Source of the DNA: Gammaproteobacteria bacterium
Lineage (GTDB): Bacteria > Pseudomonadota > Gammaproteobacteria > Nevskiales > Nevskiaceae
Assembly: GCA_022599775.1 (NCBI GenBank)
Contig: JAHZLQ010000014.1
Coordinates: 1-64,000 of the forward strand
DNA: 64,000 nucleotides
Direction of reading: 5' to 3'
The notes under the pieces are model-generated. The model searched no databases, was not told the DNA's origin, and saw only the letters and a list, made by a program, of their open reading frames with translations. The position numbers and the translations under genes were made by a program. This document shows, in pieces, positions 52,498 to 61,874 of this stretch; position 1 is the first letter of the stretch, and every line of letters begins with the position of its first letter.

Positions 52498-52887
52498 ATG
52501 CAACACCAGATTACCGGCACATTCGACGTGAGGATGAGCCCGCAAAGCGACGACGGCGGAGCCGCGGCGATCGCTCGCATGGTGCTGGACAAGCAGTTTC
52601 ACGGTGCGCTCGACGCGCACAGTGACGGCCAGATGCTCGCCTACAGCACCGAGACTCCGGGCTCCGCAGGCTATGTGGCGATCGAGAAAGTCACCGGCAC
52701 ACTGGAGGGTCGCAACGGCAGCTTCGCGCTACAGCACAGCGGCATCATGAATCGCGGCCAGCCGCGGCTGAGCCTGCAGGTCATTCCCGACTCCGGCACC
52801 AGTGAACTGAGCGGCCTCAGCGGCACCATGAACATTCGCATCGAGGACGGTCAGCACTACTACGATTTCGGGTATTCACTGCCCTGA
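52498..52887 (+). CDS. DUF3224-like protein
   Basis: A 129-residue protein with the DUF3224 pattern: HQITGTFDVRMSPQS at the start, DKQFHGALDAHSDGQMLAYSTETPGSAGYVAIEKVTGTLEGRNGSFALQHSG in the middle and a barrel-like C-terminus (GTSELSGLSGTMNIRIEDGQHYYDFGYSL). It is a beta-rich, allene-oxide-cyclase-like fold of unknown role. The ATG at 52498 has AGGAG seven bases upstream. The 18 in-frame residues before it (TLVLGMLTFSGATAAQES) look like a signal peptide whose start codon was lost when the neighbouring MITE inserted, so an exported longer form may have existed. Confidence 0.75.
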   Translation: MQHQITGTFDVRMSPQSDDGGAAAIARMVLDKQFHGALDAHSDGQMLAYSTETPGSAGYVAIEKVTGTLEGRNGSFALQHSGIMNRGQPRLSLQVIPDSGTSELSGLSGTMNIRIEDGQHYYDFGYSLP

Positions 52888-52957
52888 GTCTTATGGGGCC
52901 TAAGTAGTGCGTCCATGAGACAACTGCGGATGTAGCGCGTGAGCCGAGCGGGTGAGC

Positions 52958-53071
52958 GGCCCCCTTCTCCCTTCGGGAGAAGGGCTGGGGATGAAGGCGC
53001 TCTTCGCCCTGTGGCCTAGCGCGGAGCCTTGAAAAGCGCCCTCACCCCGGCCCTCTCCCAGAGGGAGAGGG
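52958..53071. repeat. Dispersed palindromic repeat
   Basis: CCCTTCTCCCTTCGGGAGAAGGG forms a tight hairpin at 52962-52984, and GCGCCCTCACCCCGGCCCTC with CTCCCAGAGGGAG follows at 53037-53071; the GGCGC/GCGCC parts pair across the unit. Repeats of this type occur in many copies in Xanthomonadales-like genomes, usually between genes. It lies in the 384-base gap after the DUF3224-like gene. Confidence 0.55.
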
Positions 53072-53129
53072 AGAAAATCGTTCTTGGCAATACCCCTAAT
53101 TATCAAGTGGGTGGACTAGCAAGCCCAAG

Positions 53130-53272
53130 GGAAGCTCTGCATAACCGTCGCGACCGAAGGCAGGTCGCGTTAGGACGGAGCGCAGAAACCGGAGCATACA
53201 AGGGGAAATGTGAGGATTTCGAGCACCGCCCTAACGCGAGATGCCGAGCGCAGTAGGTTATGCAGAGCTTCC
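53130..53272. mobile_element. Second MITE-like element
   Basis: Perfect 17-bp terminal inverted repeats, GGAAGCTCTGCATAACC at 53130-53146 and its complement at 53256-53272, bound a 143-base unit without a gene. Its right end touches the stop codon of the minus-strand lipoprotein gene, whose TAG uses the first base of the element. No clear target duplication is seen. Confidence 0.7.
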
Positions 53273-54357
53273 TAACAAGACTCGTCCTGCCAATCCAACT
53301 GGTAGTCGGCCGGCTCATCCAGATCGCCGCCGTTCCAGTGAATCACCGCGCTGCGTCGCTTGCGACTCACCGGTGGTCCTTCGCAAGCGTCCTCGACGAC
53401 GCGTCCGAAGCGCTGCAGAACCTGCACCGTCTCGGGATCGATCCGCAGCAGACTGGCGGCACCGGTGCTGACGCCCATCTGGTAGGCATCGGCCCGTAGC
53501 AGCAATTCCTGGCGCCCATCTCCGTCCACATCCGGCGCGGCAACGATGAAGTGGCCATCCTCCCCCTGCAGCCGGTAGCGGGCCTGCAAGCGGTCGCCGA
53601 CATAACGCAGCAATTCCGCCGGCTGTTCGCCCTGCACGTTGTGCGCGGCGCGCGGACCGCCCGCTTGCAGCAGTAGCAGGGTTTCGTCGACACCGGCCTG
53701 GGTGAAGCTGCCGCGCACGCCGGAGGTGATCGTCGCGTCCCGCCGGTGCCCCAGCACGCTGTCGATCACGTGTGCCTGGTCGATGTCCTCGGGAACATCC
53801 AGCGCCTGGGGCGCGGTTCCGAAGTCGATGACGCGGCCAGCCGCAGATTCGGGCGACCGCCCAAGAAGCGGACTGTAGCGGCCATTGCGATAGCGATAGT
53901 GACGCTCGGCTCCCGGCCCGCTGGCGATCAGTTCCAGGAAGCTGGAGGACGTGCCCGCGTGCAAGCGAACATCTTCGGCCCGCGTTTCGAAAATTCTGGG
54001 GGGGCCGTCGTCGTCTCCCGGCGCGGTAGCGAGAAATCCCCACCACGGCGTGGCTCCGGTGTTGCGCAGGCAGGCATCCCGACCGGCCACCAACCAGTCG
54101 GGCGTGCCGTCCTGATTGAAATCGACGCGCCGCACTTCGAGTTCGAGTGCATCCAGCCGTATTTCACCCGAGGCCTCGTCGGTCGCACAGGCGAGCACCT
54201 GCTCGTCGACCGACAGACCATCGCGTATCGATGACGGCAGGCCCGGCTTCGAGGGCGCCGGCGCGGGCTCGGCGGCATCGCAGGCATTCAGGCCGACGAG
54301 CAGCGTGCCACCAAGGACGATCAAGCCTGCGGTCCGCTTGCGCCCCTCAGCAAGCAT
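53272..54357 (-). CDS. Lipoprotein with FG-GAP-like repeats
   Basis: A 361-residue protein with a lipoprotein signal (GLIVLGGTLLVGLNAC, Cys near residue 26). The mature part contains segments of the DxNxDGxxD calcium-loop kind (RVDFNQDGTPDWLVAGRDAC and APDVDGDGRQELLLRADAY), typical of FG-GAP/VCBS beta-propeller proteins. No enzyme motif is seen. It lies 14 bases after the LysM gene and is probably its operon partner. The stop codon is completed by an inserted MITE, so the original C-terminus may have been longer. Confidence 0.75.
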   Translation of the reverse strand: MLAEGRKRTAGLIVLGGTLLVGLNACDAAEPAPAPSKPGLPSSIRDGLSVDEQVLACATDEASGEIRLDALELEVRRVDFNQDGTPDWLVAGRDACLRNTGATPWWGFLATAPGDDDGPPRIFETRAEDVRLHAGTSSSFLELIASGPGAERHYRYRNGRYSPLLGRSPESAAGRVIDFGTAPQALDVPEDIDQAHVIDSVLGHRRDATITSGVRGSFTQAGVDETLLLLQAGGPRAAHNVQGEQPAELLRYVGDRLQARYRLQGEDGHFIVAAPDVDGDGRQELLLRADAYQMGVSTGAASLLRIDPETVQVLQRFGRVVEDACEGPPVSRKRRSAVIHWNGGDLDEPADYQLDWQDESC

Positions 54358-54371
54358 GCGGGATCGCAGCC

Positions 54372-56108
54372 TCAGTGGGCCGCTCCGTCGAAGCGACCAT
54401 CCAGCAGGTCACCGACCCATCGATCGATGGTCGCGGAGGAGGCTTCGATATGCACGTGCTCGCCGGTCGAATGCCCGGTCGTGCCCTGGATTCCAACGGC
54501 ATCACCGTAGTTCACCCGAACTCCGGCGGACACGTCCACGCGCGTCATGTGGAACAGATAGACCAGCCCGCCATCGTCGCCGCGCAGCACCACGGCGTTG
54601 CCGGCCGTGCCCATCGGGCCGGCACTGACCACCTCCCCGCTGACCGGTGCCGGGATGGTCTGCGTGTTGTGGGCCTGGCCGGCATGCGCGATCGTGACGT
54701 CGCGCACTTCCAGCGTCTGCCCTTCGCGCACCTGGGTCTGATAGTCGTGATGCGGTCGCAACTGGCTCGCACTGGTGATGCGAACGGTGCCCCCGCCGGT
54801 GGAATAGACGGTGTAAGGATCGTATTCGGGCGCGGCGCTCGGTGCGTTCGGTGCTGGCGCCGCATCGGCGGCGAACAGTGCGCGGCCGGTCGCGTCATCC
54901 AGCAGCCCGGTCGCGTTCAGACCATTGGCCTGCTGAAAATCGCTGATCGCCGCGGCGGTGTCGGGGCCGAACTGGCCATCCACAAAACCGGCGCCGTGAC
55001 CGTAGCCGCGGTCCATCAATTGCTGCTGCACGGCGCTGACGCCGCCGTACAGCCGCGAAGCCACCGCCGAGGTCGCCTCACCGGAGGTGATCCGGCCATC
55101 GCTGTTGAAGTCCAGACCGCTGTTCTGGGTGTAGGCCGCGGTGCCCTGCGAAAACAGCACCGCCTCGGGATCCGGACGCGCCGTGCCGGACAGCACCGAG
55201 GTGTAGACGCCTTCGAGGGAACCGAGCTGCCCCTCATATTGCCGGAAGTACTGCTCGACTACGGACAGTTGCTGTGTGGCCGTCATGCCTTTCAATTCGG
55301 CCACGCTGGTGCCCAGACCGCGAGCGGTGCTCGGCAGGAACTGGATCAGTCCGGTGGCGTCGCTGACCGGATTCTGTACGCTGGGCGAGAAGCTGCCGCC
55401 GGTCTCGAAGCTCATCACCGCCATCAGGTATTCCGGGCGCGTATCCAGACGTTGCGCCATGGCCTCGACTTCAGCGATGAATTCCGGGGTGACATTGGCA
55501 TTGCCGGCGACGCCGGCGATCTGTTCGTAGTTGAACTCGCCGGCGCCAGGCGGTGCGTTCGGCGTACCGGTTTCCGGCGCCGGTACGGTGGGACCGTTCG
55601 GCGGCGCGGCGCTCGAACCCGGGACCACCAGCGTATCGCCGGGATAGATCAGATCCGGATTGGCGATGCCGTTGGCCGCGGCGATGGCAGCGGCCGAGCT
55701 GCCACGTTGGGCTGCGATCCCGGACAAGGTGTCACCGGGTTGAACGATATAGGTGGAGGCTGCGCCGCCGGACGGGCGATCACCCGCATCGAGGGGCACA
55801 TTGATCCGGTCATCGGGGTAGATCAGGTCCGGATTGCTGATCTGCGGATTGGCGGCAGTGAGATCGGACACACCAATTCCGTACTGCTGCGCGATCCCGG
55901 AAAGCGTCTCGCCCAGGCGCACCACGTGGGTCAGCTCGGCATTGGCCAGCTGTTCGCCGCCATCGAGATTGATCCGTTGCCCGACGAGGATTCGATCGGG
56001 GTCATCAATCTGCGGATTCGCAGCCAGCAGCGCGTCGACGCTGCTGCCGCTGCGGCTGGCGATGCCGGACAGTGTGTCGCCGGACTGAACCTCGTAGCTG
56101 CTGGTCAT
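54372..56108 (-). CDS. Multidomain peptidoglycan hydrolase (LysM, transglycosylase, M23)
   Basis: A 578-residue protein with, in order, three LysM repeats (about residues 4-50, 60-107 and 119-163, each with GDTLSGIA or GETLSGIA), a linker, a transglycosylase-like domain (about 190-340; MAVMSFETGGSFSPSVQNP with a Glu, SDATGLIQFLPSTA), a peptidoglycan-binding domain (about 360-415; FGPDTAAAISDFQQANGL) and an M23 endopeptidase-like domain (GEVVSAG...GHSTGEHVHIEAS). No signal peptide is present, so it may leave by phage-like lysis or by a dedicated secretion system. The ATG at 56108 begins directly with the first LysM. Confidence 0.85.
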   Translation of the reverse strand: MTSSYEVQSGDTLSGIASRSGSSVDALLAANPQIDDPDRILVGQRINLDGGEQLANAELTHVVRLGETLSGIAQQYGIGVSDLTAANPQISNPDLIYPDDRINVPLDAGDRPSGGAASTYIVQPGDTLSGIAAQRGSSAAAIAAANGIANPDLIYPGDTLVVPGSSAAPPNGPTVPAPETGTPNAPPGAGEFNYEQIAGVAGNANVTPEFIAEVEAMAQRLDTRPEYLMAVMSFETGGSFSPSVQNPVSDATGLIQFLPSTARGLGTSVAELKGMTATQQLSVVEQYFRQYEGQLGSLEGVYTSVLSGTARPDPEAVLFSQGTAAYTQNSGLDFNSDGRITSGEATSAVASRLYGGVSAVQQQLMDRGYGHGAGFVDGQFGPDTAAAISDFQQANGLNATGLLDDATGRALFAADAAPAPNAPSAAPEYDPYTVYSTGGGTVRITSASQLRPHHDYQTQVREGQTLEVRDVTIAHAGQAHNTQTIPAPVSGEVVSAGPMGTAGNAVVLRGDDGGLVYLFHMTRVDVSAGVRVNYGDAVGIQGTTGHSTGEHVHIEASSATIDRWVGDLLDGRFDGAAH

Positions 56109-56277
56109 TCTTGCCTCCGCACGATCATCGCGGCTTTCGAAATCGACAATTTCCGATTTGCGTTGAGTATTCAGAGGTGTCGATGCGGACTCAAGCTGGG
56201 AAAAACCCTAACGGCCATGCCACGAGCGCTTCCTGCAGAATGAATCTGCTTCGGCATCGCGCCGTGCGTGATTCAGG

Positions 56278-57330
56278 TCAAAGTTCGGTGGACCGTCCAG
56301 CGAGAGCCTGCGCAAACGCCTCGGAACGATAGAACGGCTCCAGATAGCGACGCAGCATCGGCTCCAGCATCTTCTTGCGCTTGAGCGCTTTTATCGCAGG
56401 CGGTGCGTAGCGCATCGCCTCGGCCATCATCAGCGCCGGCGTGATCCCGAATTCGTCCAGCAGTTCGCGCAGGCTGGTATCGCCGTATTTGTCGAAAAAG
56501 CCGTCCACGCCGGCATCGATCATGGCCGAGTAGAACGGCGTCAGGCGCAGCTCGTGCCAGTACTCGTAGCCGTTGACGAACAACTCCTCCAGGTCGAGTT
56601 CGCTGAAGTGCTCGCGGAACTCGGAGGCGCGGCGGTGCTTGAGGCGACTCCAGACATCCTGCGCCATGTTGCGCAGGGCGTCATCGTCGAGGTGATCCAG
56701 CAGGAATTCGACACTGCGCCGCGAAGTCGTCTCGATGCTCTTCGACAGGTATTTCTTGAGCCCGTCCTCGACCGAGGCTTCGAGCTTGGGCGTGGCGCGA
56801 TTGACCATGGCCTTGCCGAACTTGACCATCGATCCGGCACCCGGAAAGTTGCGGGTAAAGGCGTTGTCCGACAGATAGCCCTTGATGCCATACAGCAGCA
56901 GGTCCGACGCGAAGGCGGTGTAGACCGGCCCGGCCATCAGTTCGCGCAGTATCTTCTCGCGCAAGGAACGCAGCTCCAGCACCTTGTCCACGGACTCTGC
57001 GAACCGCCGATCGGTCAGCAGATCGCCGAGCCGGGTTTTGTCATGGATCGGATGGGCATGCAGGCTGCGTGCGATTTCCCCGACCAGTTCGGGCAATCCG
57101 GCGCCGAAACGTACCTCCACGGCATAGGTGTGCGCCGTCGCCTTGATCGCTGCGGGCTTGACCATGTCCTTGACCTTGAGCCGTTCGGCATCCACCAGCA
57201 GGGTCGCGAGCTCCTGGCTCAGCCAGGTTTCCAGCGCGGCGCCGTCGATCTGCCCGATCACGAAGCGGGTATGCGCATCCAGCAGGCGGTCAGCGATATC
57301 ACTGCCTGGACTTTTCTTGCGCGTGGCCAT
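56278..57330 (-). CDS. Conserved hypothetical protein, helical
   Basis: A 350-residue protein with a basic start (ATRKKSPGSDIADRLLDAHTRFVIGQIDGAALETWLSQELATLL) and mainly helical character. No signal peptide, strong membrane segment or catalytic motif was seen; RSLREKILRELMAGPVYTAFASDLLLYGIKGYLSDNAFTRNFPGAGSMVKFGK is the most family-like stretch. I do not recognise the family. The ATG at 57330 is chosen because the frame further upstream has poor coding sense. It stands alone between oppositely spaced intergenic regions. Confidence 0.7.
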   Translation of the reverse strand: MATRKKSPGSDIADRLLDAHTRFVIGQIDGAALETWLSQELATLLVDAERLKVKDMVKPAAIKATAHTYAVEVRFGAGLPELVGEIARSLHAHPIHDKTRLGDLLTDRRFAESVDKVLELRSLREKILRELMAGPVYTAFASDLLLYGIKGYLSDNAFTRNFPGAGSMVKFGKAMVNRATPKLEASVEDGLKKYLSKSIETTSRRSVEFLLDHLDDDALRNMAQDVWSRLKHRRASEFREHFSELDLEELFVNGYEYWHELRLTPFYSAMIDAGVDGFFDKYGDTSLRELLDEFGITPALMMAEAMRYAPPAIKALKRKKMLEPMLRRYLEPFYRSEAFAQALAGRSTEL

Positions 57331-57415
57331 TGATTGCTTGCTCCCGATTGGCTGATTCCGTTCGCATGGCGTGCGTTGCGCGCCCGCCGGTCGAGGCAAG
57401 ACAATAGCCGAATCC

Positions 57416-57913
57416 TCAGGCCGCCATTGGCAAAGCCCGTCCGGCGAACATACAGCGTGCCAGGCTTTCGCTGAGGTCCAGCACCAGGGTGGAACTCACC
57501 ACGAACCGGGTGGCACTGATCTTCCAGGCACCGCCTTCCTTGCGATACTCATCTTCGTAGTAGCCCGCGAACTGCGTGCAGCGCTGCGCCTGGGTATCGA
57601 TCAGAAAATAGTGCAGCCCCCAGGTGCCGGCTGCCGCGGTATCGCCGAGCACCTGAATCTGCGGATTCACGCCGTGATGCATCTCCACCATGTGCTCATG
57701 GCAGCCGAGTTCACGGAACACCGCGGCCAGCGCGTCAGCATTGTCAAAACGTCCGATGGCGCCATAGTCGATGTGCGCCGCGCCGTCGACGAAGCAGCCG
57801 CGCATTCCGTCCACGTCCTTGCGATCACAGCAAAACAGATAGCGCGCCTTGAGCGTGCGTATCGCCTCGACATCCTCAAGTGCCGCGATGCGGCGCAACA
57901 GATCCTGCTCCAT
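57416..57913 (-). CDS. SnoaL-like/NTF2-fold protein
   Basis: A 165-residue SnoaL-like protein: RIAALEDVEAIRTLKARYLFCCDRKDVDGMRGCFVDGAAHIDYGAIGRFDNADALAAVFREL is the typical opening with a Tyr/Asp pocket, and the second half has GVNPQIQVLGDTAAAGTWGLHYFLIDTQ and DEYRKEGGAWKISATRFV. It resembles the gene at 31854 in fold but not closely in sequence. The reaction is unknown; relatives occur near steroid and aromatic degradation genes. The ATG at 57913 gives the normal length. Confidence 0.83.
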   Translation of the reverse strand: MEQDLLRRIAALEDVEAIRTLKARYLFCCDRKDVDGMRGCFVDGAAHIDYGAIGRFDNADALAAVFRELGCHEHMVEMHHGVNPQIQVLGDTAAAGTWGLHYFLIDTQAQRCTQFAGYYEDEYRKEGGAWKISATRFVVSSTLVLDLSESLARCMFAGRALPMAA

Positions 57914-58034
57914 GGGTTTCTCCTGGTCGGCATGCATGCGCGTCGCAGTTGAACCTGCGGTGACGGCCGGCGAATCCCCCGTTTGGCTGAGGCGACAATC
58001 AATGCTTGCCGTCGGCGACCGGAAACCCAAAAAA

Positions 58035-58056
58035 GAAACCGGCGCACGCCGGTTTC
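58035..58056. terminator. Bidirectional terminator
   Basis: GAAACCGGCG-CA-CGCCGGTTTC is a perfect 10-bp stem. An A-run lies on its left (58028-58034) and CCTTTTT on its right, so it can end transcripts on either strand; it most likely serves the FecR-domain gene that ends at 58091. Confidence 0.85.
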
Positions 58057-58090
58057 CTTTTTGTGCCACCCCTCCCTGCCGCGGCTGCGA

Positions 58091-58891
58091 TCAGTTGCGG
58101 GTATCCGTGGTCGAGGTCGTGCCACCACCGTCGTCGTCGTCGCCGAATACGGTGATCGCCATCCCGGTGATGGCAGCGGCGGAAACCGCCGCGCCGATCC
58201 CGACTGCGGTGGCGCCGGACGTCGCGGCCGAACCACCGGCCAGTCCTCCCCCGCCGCCGATCGGCGGCGTCCACTCGCCAGCGAGAATGCCGGGCTGGCT
58301 GCTCAGCGGTTGCGGCGCGAATTGCGGCCCGCTGACAACAGCGTACTCGCCTGCATCCAGATTCAGAGTGCCGTTGGCATTGCTGAGCACGCCACCGCCT
58401 TCCTCCACGCCGAAGTAAAGATCGCCGGACTCGGCGTCGATCGCGCCGAGAATGATCGAACCGCGAATTCCCATCGTGGCGGCCACCGAAGCCACCCGGT
58501 AGCTATCCATGTCCCGGCGCCCCAGGGAATGGGTCACGGCGCGAAATGCGCCCTTCAGCAGACGGTAGTAGCTGCGGCCCGTCTCCGGCGCGGCCTCGCT
58601 GCTCGGCGCCTGATAGTCCTCGATCGCGAATTCCGCGTTTGGCCGCAGGTAAATCTCCTCACCATTGGTCATGCGCACGTAGAGGTAGCCGTTGCCACCG
58701 GTCGTCAGCACGTCCCCGCTTTCGACCGCGGAATTCTCGACCAGCTGGAGGTTCTGGCCGCCACGCTGCGCCGCGGCCCGGCCCCAGACCGAGACGACGG
58801 CACCTGCTTCAGCCCAGACCGGGGGCACGAACGCGAGCATCAACAGGCCCAGCGTGGCCGCAAAAAAACGATCCCTGATCCCGATGGTCAT
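58091..58891 (-). CDS. Secreted FecR-domain protein
   Basis: A 266-residue protein with a signal peptide (FFAATLGLLMLAFVPPVWAEA, cleavage near residue 28). Residues about 35-125 form a FecR-like domain (GQNLQLVENSAVESGDVLTTGGNGYLYVRMTNGEEIYLRPNAEFAIEDY, then SVAATMGIRGS). The C-terminal part is glycine- and alanine-rich with a hydrophobic stretch (TAVGIGAAVSAAAITGMAITVFG) and an acidic DDDDGGG end. Unlike true FecR anti-sigma proteins it lacks the N-terminal cytoplasmic part, so a structural or surface role is more likely. Confidence 0.82.
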   Translation of the reverse strand: MTIGIRDRFFAATLGLLMLAFVPPVWAEAGAVVSVWGRAAAQRGGQNLQLVENSAVESGDVLTTGGNGYLYVRMTNGEEIYLRPNAEFAIEDYQAPSSEAAPETGRSYYRLLKGAFRAVTHSLGRRDMDSYRVASVAATMGIRGSIILGAIDAESGDLYFGVEEGGGVLSNANGTLNLDAGEYAVVSGPQFAPQPLSSQPGILAGEWTPPIGGGGGLAGGSAATSGATAVGIGAAVSAAAITGMAITVFGDDDDGGGTTSTTDTRN

Positions 58892-59084
58892 ACGACCTTT
58901 TACACCTCTAGGAAACCACTCAAGCGCCCCCGCCACAGCGGCGAAAGCGACACGCTGAATCCCAGAATTCAGCGGCGCTACGCCGTGAGGCCCCCCAACC
59001 ACAATATCCACAACAGAGAATACTGAATCACGCTGCCGGAAGCACGACTTTGTGGATGGGTCCGGGCCAAGCACCGGTCGACAG

Positions 59085-59900
59085 CTATCGCCCGCTGCCG
59101 TAGTCCCAACGCGGGCGCCGCTTCTGCAGGAAGGCCTCGATGCCCTCACGAGCCTCCGCCCCGCGAACGGCGCTGGTGAACAGCAGTCCGGCCTGCCGCG
59201 TGAATTCGGCATCCGGCTCGGCGACCAGACTGAGCAGCAAATGCTTGGTCAAGGCGTTGGCACGAGGCGCGCAGCGCATCACATCGGTGATCAGATCCGT
59301 CAGGCGATGTTGCAAGGCCTCTTCGCCGTCAAAAACGTCGTCCGCCATGCCGATCGCGGAGGCTTCCACGCCGTCGAACTGAGCGCTCGTCAGGCACAAG
59401 CGGCGCGCAACAGGCAAACCCACGCGCTCGACCAGATATGGGGCGATCTGGGCGGGCGGCAGGCCTCGGCTGGTCTCGGGCACCGAGAAGCGAGTCGCCC
59501 GGTGCGCCATGACGATATCGCCGACGCAGGCCAGCCCCAGGCCACCGCCCAGCACCGCGCCCTCGCAGACCACAATGACCACGGCAGGCGTGTCTCTCAC
59601 CGCTTTGAGCAAGCGCGCCAATCCTTCGGAATATTCCAGCGCCGGATCCCGGCCCTCGGCATCCGCGCCCGCAAACACGGCGCGCAGGTCGGCTCCGGCG
59701 CAGAAGTGGCCTTGCGAACCCCGCAGTACAACCGCCCGCAGCTCCGGCAGTCCTGCAATCGCCGCAAACTGTCGAGTCAGTGTGGAGATCATCTCGGCGG
59801 TCAGCGCATTGCGCGCACTCGGCCGGTTCAGGGTGAGATAAAGAATTCCGTCCTCAAGGCGACTCAGGATGGCTTCGGAACTTCCGTCAGTCTCTGTCAC
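59085..59900 (-). CDS. Enoyl-CoA hydratase/isomerase family protein
   Basis: A 271-residue crotonase-fold protein: [37 protein letters not shown] (first oxyanion-hole residue), [45 protein letters not shown] (second oxyanion site and the region where a catalytic Glu is usually found). The usual second glutamate is less clear. It acts on a 2-enoyl or other acyl-CoA. It lies downstream of the etf genes but behind a terminator, so it is probably transcribed on its own. Confidence 0.88.
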   Translation of the reverse strand: MTETDGSSEAILSRLEDGILYLTLNRPSARNALTAEMISTLTRQFAAIAGLPELRAVVLRGSQGHFCAGADLRAVFAGADAEGRDPALEYSEGLARLLKAVRDTPAVVIVVCEGAVLGGGLGLACVGDIVMAHRATRFSVPETSRGLPPAQIAPYLVERVGLPVARRLCLTSAQFDGVEASAIGMADDVFDGEEALQHRLTDLITDVMRCAPRANALTKHLLLSLVAEPDAEFTRQAGLLFTSAVRGAEAREGIEAFLQKRRPRWDYGSGR

Positions 59901-60009
59901 GCGATGGTTCCTTGAAAAGCCGGCAAAGCGATACCGCGATATTGCGTTCTACACACTTCGGAAATCCTCTTCGGCGCGACCGCTTCCGGGCAGCGAAATA
60001 TCTCTGACG

Positions 60010-60032
60010 AAAAAGGCCGCCCGTGGGCGGCC
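60010..60032 (-). terminator. Terminator of the etf operon
   Basis: On the minus strand GGCCGCCC-AC-GGGCGGCC is followed by TTTTT (60010-60014), 55 bases after the etfA stop. An 11-base direct repeat CCTCAAAGCTT (60044-60054 and 60085-60095) sits between. Confidence 0.85.
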
Positions 60033-60086
60033 TCCATTGTTGACCTCAAAGCTTGAGGGCTCTGCTGAGCAGCGCTCAGCCCGGCC

Positions 60087-61025
60087 TCAAAGCTTTTCGG
60101 TCAGTTCCGGCACGATCTGGAACAGGTCGCCGACCAGGCCGAAGTCGGCCACCTCGAAGATCGGTGCGTCTTCGTCCTTGTTGATCGCAACGATCGTTCC
60201 GGCATCCTTGATGCCGGCCAGATGCTGGATCGCCCCGGAGATTCCGCAAGCCACGTACAGCGACGGCGCGATGATCTTGCCGGTCTGGCCGACCTGCATG
60301 TCGTTCGGCACGTAGCCGGAGTCGACCGCTGCGCGTGAGGCACCGACGCCGGCGCCCATCTTGTCCGCGAGCTTGAAGATGATCTCGAAGTTCTCGGAGC
60401 TGCCGAGCGCGCGACCACCGGAAACGACCTTGGGTGCCGACTGCAGGTCCGGACGATCCGACTTCTGCGCTTCCAGACCCACGTACCGGGTATGGGACGG
60501 CAGCGCCGCATCGACCGTCTTGGCCTCGACGGCGGCCGAACCACCGGCGGCCACCGCGGTGAACGACGCCAGACGCACCGTGGCGACGATCATCGGTTCG
60601 GCCGGAACCTCGACGGTCACGATGGCGTTGCCGGCGTAGATCGGGCGGTCGAAGCTGGTCGCGCCGTGCACGGCCATGATGTCCGAGACCTGCTGCACAT
60701 CGAGCAGCGCGGAAACGCGCGGCGCGAGGTCCTTGCCAAAGGTGCCGCCCGGGAACAGCACGTGGCTGTATCCGCCCTTGGCGATTTCGACGATCTGCGG
60801 CGCGAGAATCGCAGCCATCGGCTTGGCGTTCTCGGCACGTTCAACGGTGTAGACCTTGGCAACGCCGTCCAGCGCGGCCGCCTGCGAGGCGACCTCACCG
60901 AGACTGTCGCCGAACAGCACGACCTCGATATCGCCGCCGATGCCCTGCGCAGCGGCCACAACCTTGCCGACACCCGCGTTCAATTTGCCTTCGGCGTGTT
61001 CGCCGACGATCAGAATCTTGCTCAT
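60087..61025 (-). CDS. etfA: Electron transfer flavoprotein alpha subunit
   Basis: A 312-residue EtfA. The C-terminal FAD-binding domain shows [96 protein letters not shown], which is the diagnostic ETF alpha block. With EtfB it forms the soluble carrier that takes electrons from acyl-CoA dehydrogenases. It follows etfB by 31 bases; both belong with the ETF-QO gene upstream. Confidence 0.97.
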   Translation of the reverse strand: MSKILIVGEHAEGKLNAGVGKVVAAAQGIGGDIEVVLFGDSLGEVASQAAALDGVAKVYTVERAENAKPMAAILAPQIVEIAKGGYSHVLFPGGTFGKDLAPRVSALLDVQQVSDIMAVHGATSFDRPIYAGNAIVTVEVPAEPMIVATVRLASFTAVAAGGSAAVEAKTVDAALPSHTRYVGLEAQKSDRPDLQSAPKVVSGGRALGSSENFEIIFKLADKMGAGVGASRAAVDSGYVPNDMQVGQTGKIIAPSLYVACGISGAIQHLAGIKDAGTIVAINKDEDAPIFEVADFGLVGDLFQIVPELTEKL

Positions 61026-61056
61026 TGCTTTCCTCTTTCGAATTTGAACGGGCGGC

Positions 61057-61803
61057 TCAGATCAGGCCCTTGGACTTCAGCGCTTCGACCAGTTCATCGA
61101 CGCTCTTGACCATCACACCCTTGGAGCGCGACGGCGGCGGCGAGGTCTTGGTCACCTTGAGACCGGCACCCGGGGTGACGCCCAGATCGGCGAAGCTCAT
61201 CGCGTCGATCGGCTTCTTCTTGGCCTTCATGATGTCCGGCAGCTTGAGGTAACGCGGTTCATTCAAGCGCAGGTCGGCGGTGATCACGGCCGGAAGATCG
61301 ATCTCGAGCGTTTCCAGACCGGAATCGATTTCGCGAGTGACCTTGGCCGTTTCGCCTTCGACCTCGACCTTGGAGGCGAAGGTGGCCTGCGGACACTCCA
61401 GCAGCGCCGCGACCATCTGGCCGGTCTGATTGGCGTCGTCGTCGATCGCCTGCTTGCCCAGAAGGAACAACTTGCCCTCTTCCTTCTTGAACACCGCGGC
61501 CAGGGCCTTGGCGGCCGTCAGCGGCTGGATGTCGCCTTCTTCCTTGACGTGCACGGCGCGATCGGCGCCGAAGGCCAGGGCGGTTCGCAGGGTTTCCTCG
61601 CTCTTCTGCCCGCCGATCGTGACGGCGACGATTTCGGTGACCACGCCCTTCTCACGAAGACGAACGGCCTCCTCCATCGCGATTTCGTCGAACGGATTCA
61701 TCGAGTGCTTGACGCCGTCGGTGACCACACCGCTGCCGTCCGACTTCACCTGTATGCGGACGTTGTAGTCCACCACGCGCTTGACGCTGACCAGAACTTT
61801 CAT
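61057..61803 (-). CDS. etfB: Electron transfer flavoprotein beta subunit
   Basis: A 248-residue Etf[80 protein letters not shown] and the C-terminal signature [28 protein letters not shown] ([10 protein letters not shown] recognition loop). It binds AMP and contacts acyl-CoA dehydrogenases. It lies 71 bases downstream of the ETF-QO gene. Confidence 0.97.
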   Translation of the reverse strand: MKVLVSVKRVVDYNVRIQVKSDGSGVVTDGVKHSMNPFDEIAMEEAVRLREKGVVTEIVAVTIGGQKSEETLRTALAFGADRAVHVKEEGDIQPLTAAKALAAVFKKEEGKLFLLGKQAIDDDANQTGQMVAALLECPQATFASKVEVEGETAKVTREIDSGLETLEIDLPAVITADLRLNEPRYLKLPDIMKAKKKPIDAMSFADLGVTPGAGLKVTKTSPPPSRSKGVMVKSVDELVEALKSKGLI

Positions 61804-61874
61804 TCGCCTCTCTCTTTCTCTAAATCGATCCGAAAAGAATTGATGCTGCTTGGGGGTCGACTGTGCGGTCGACT

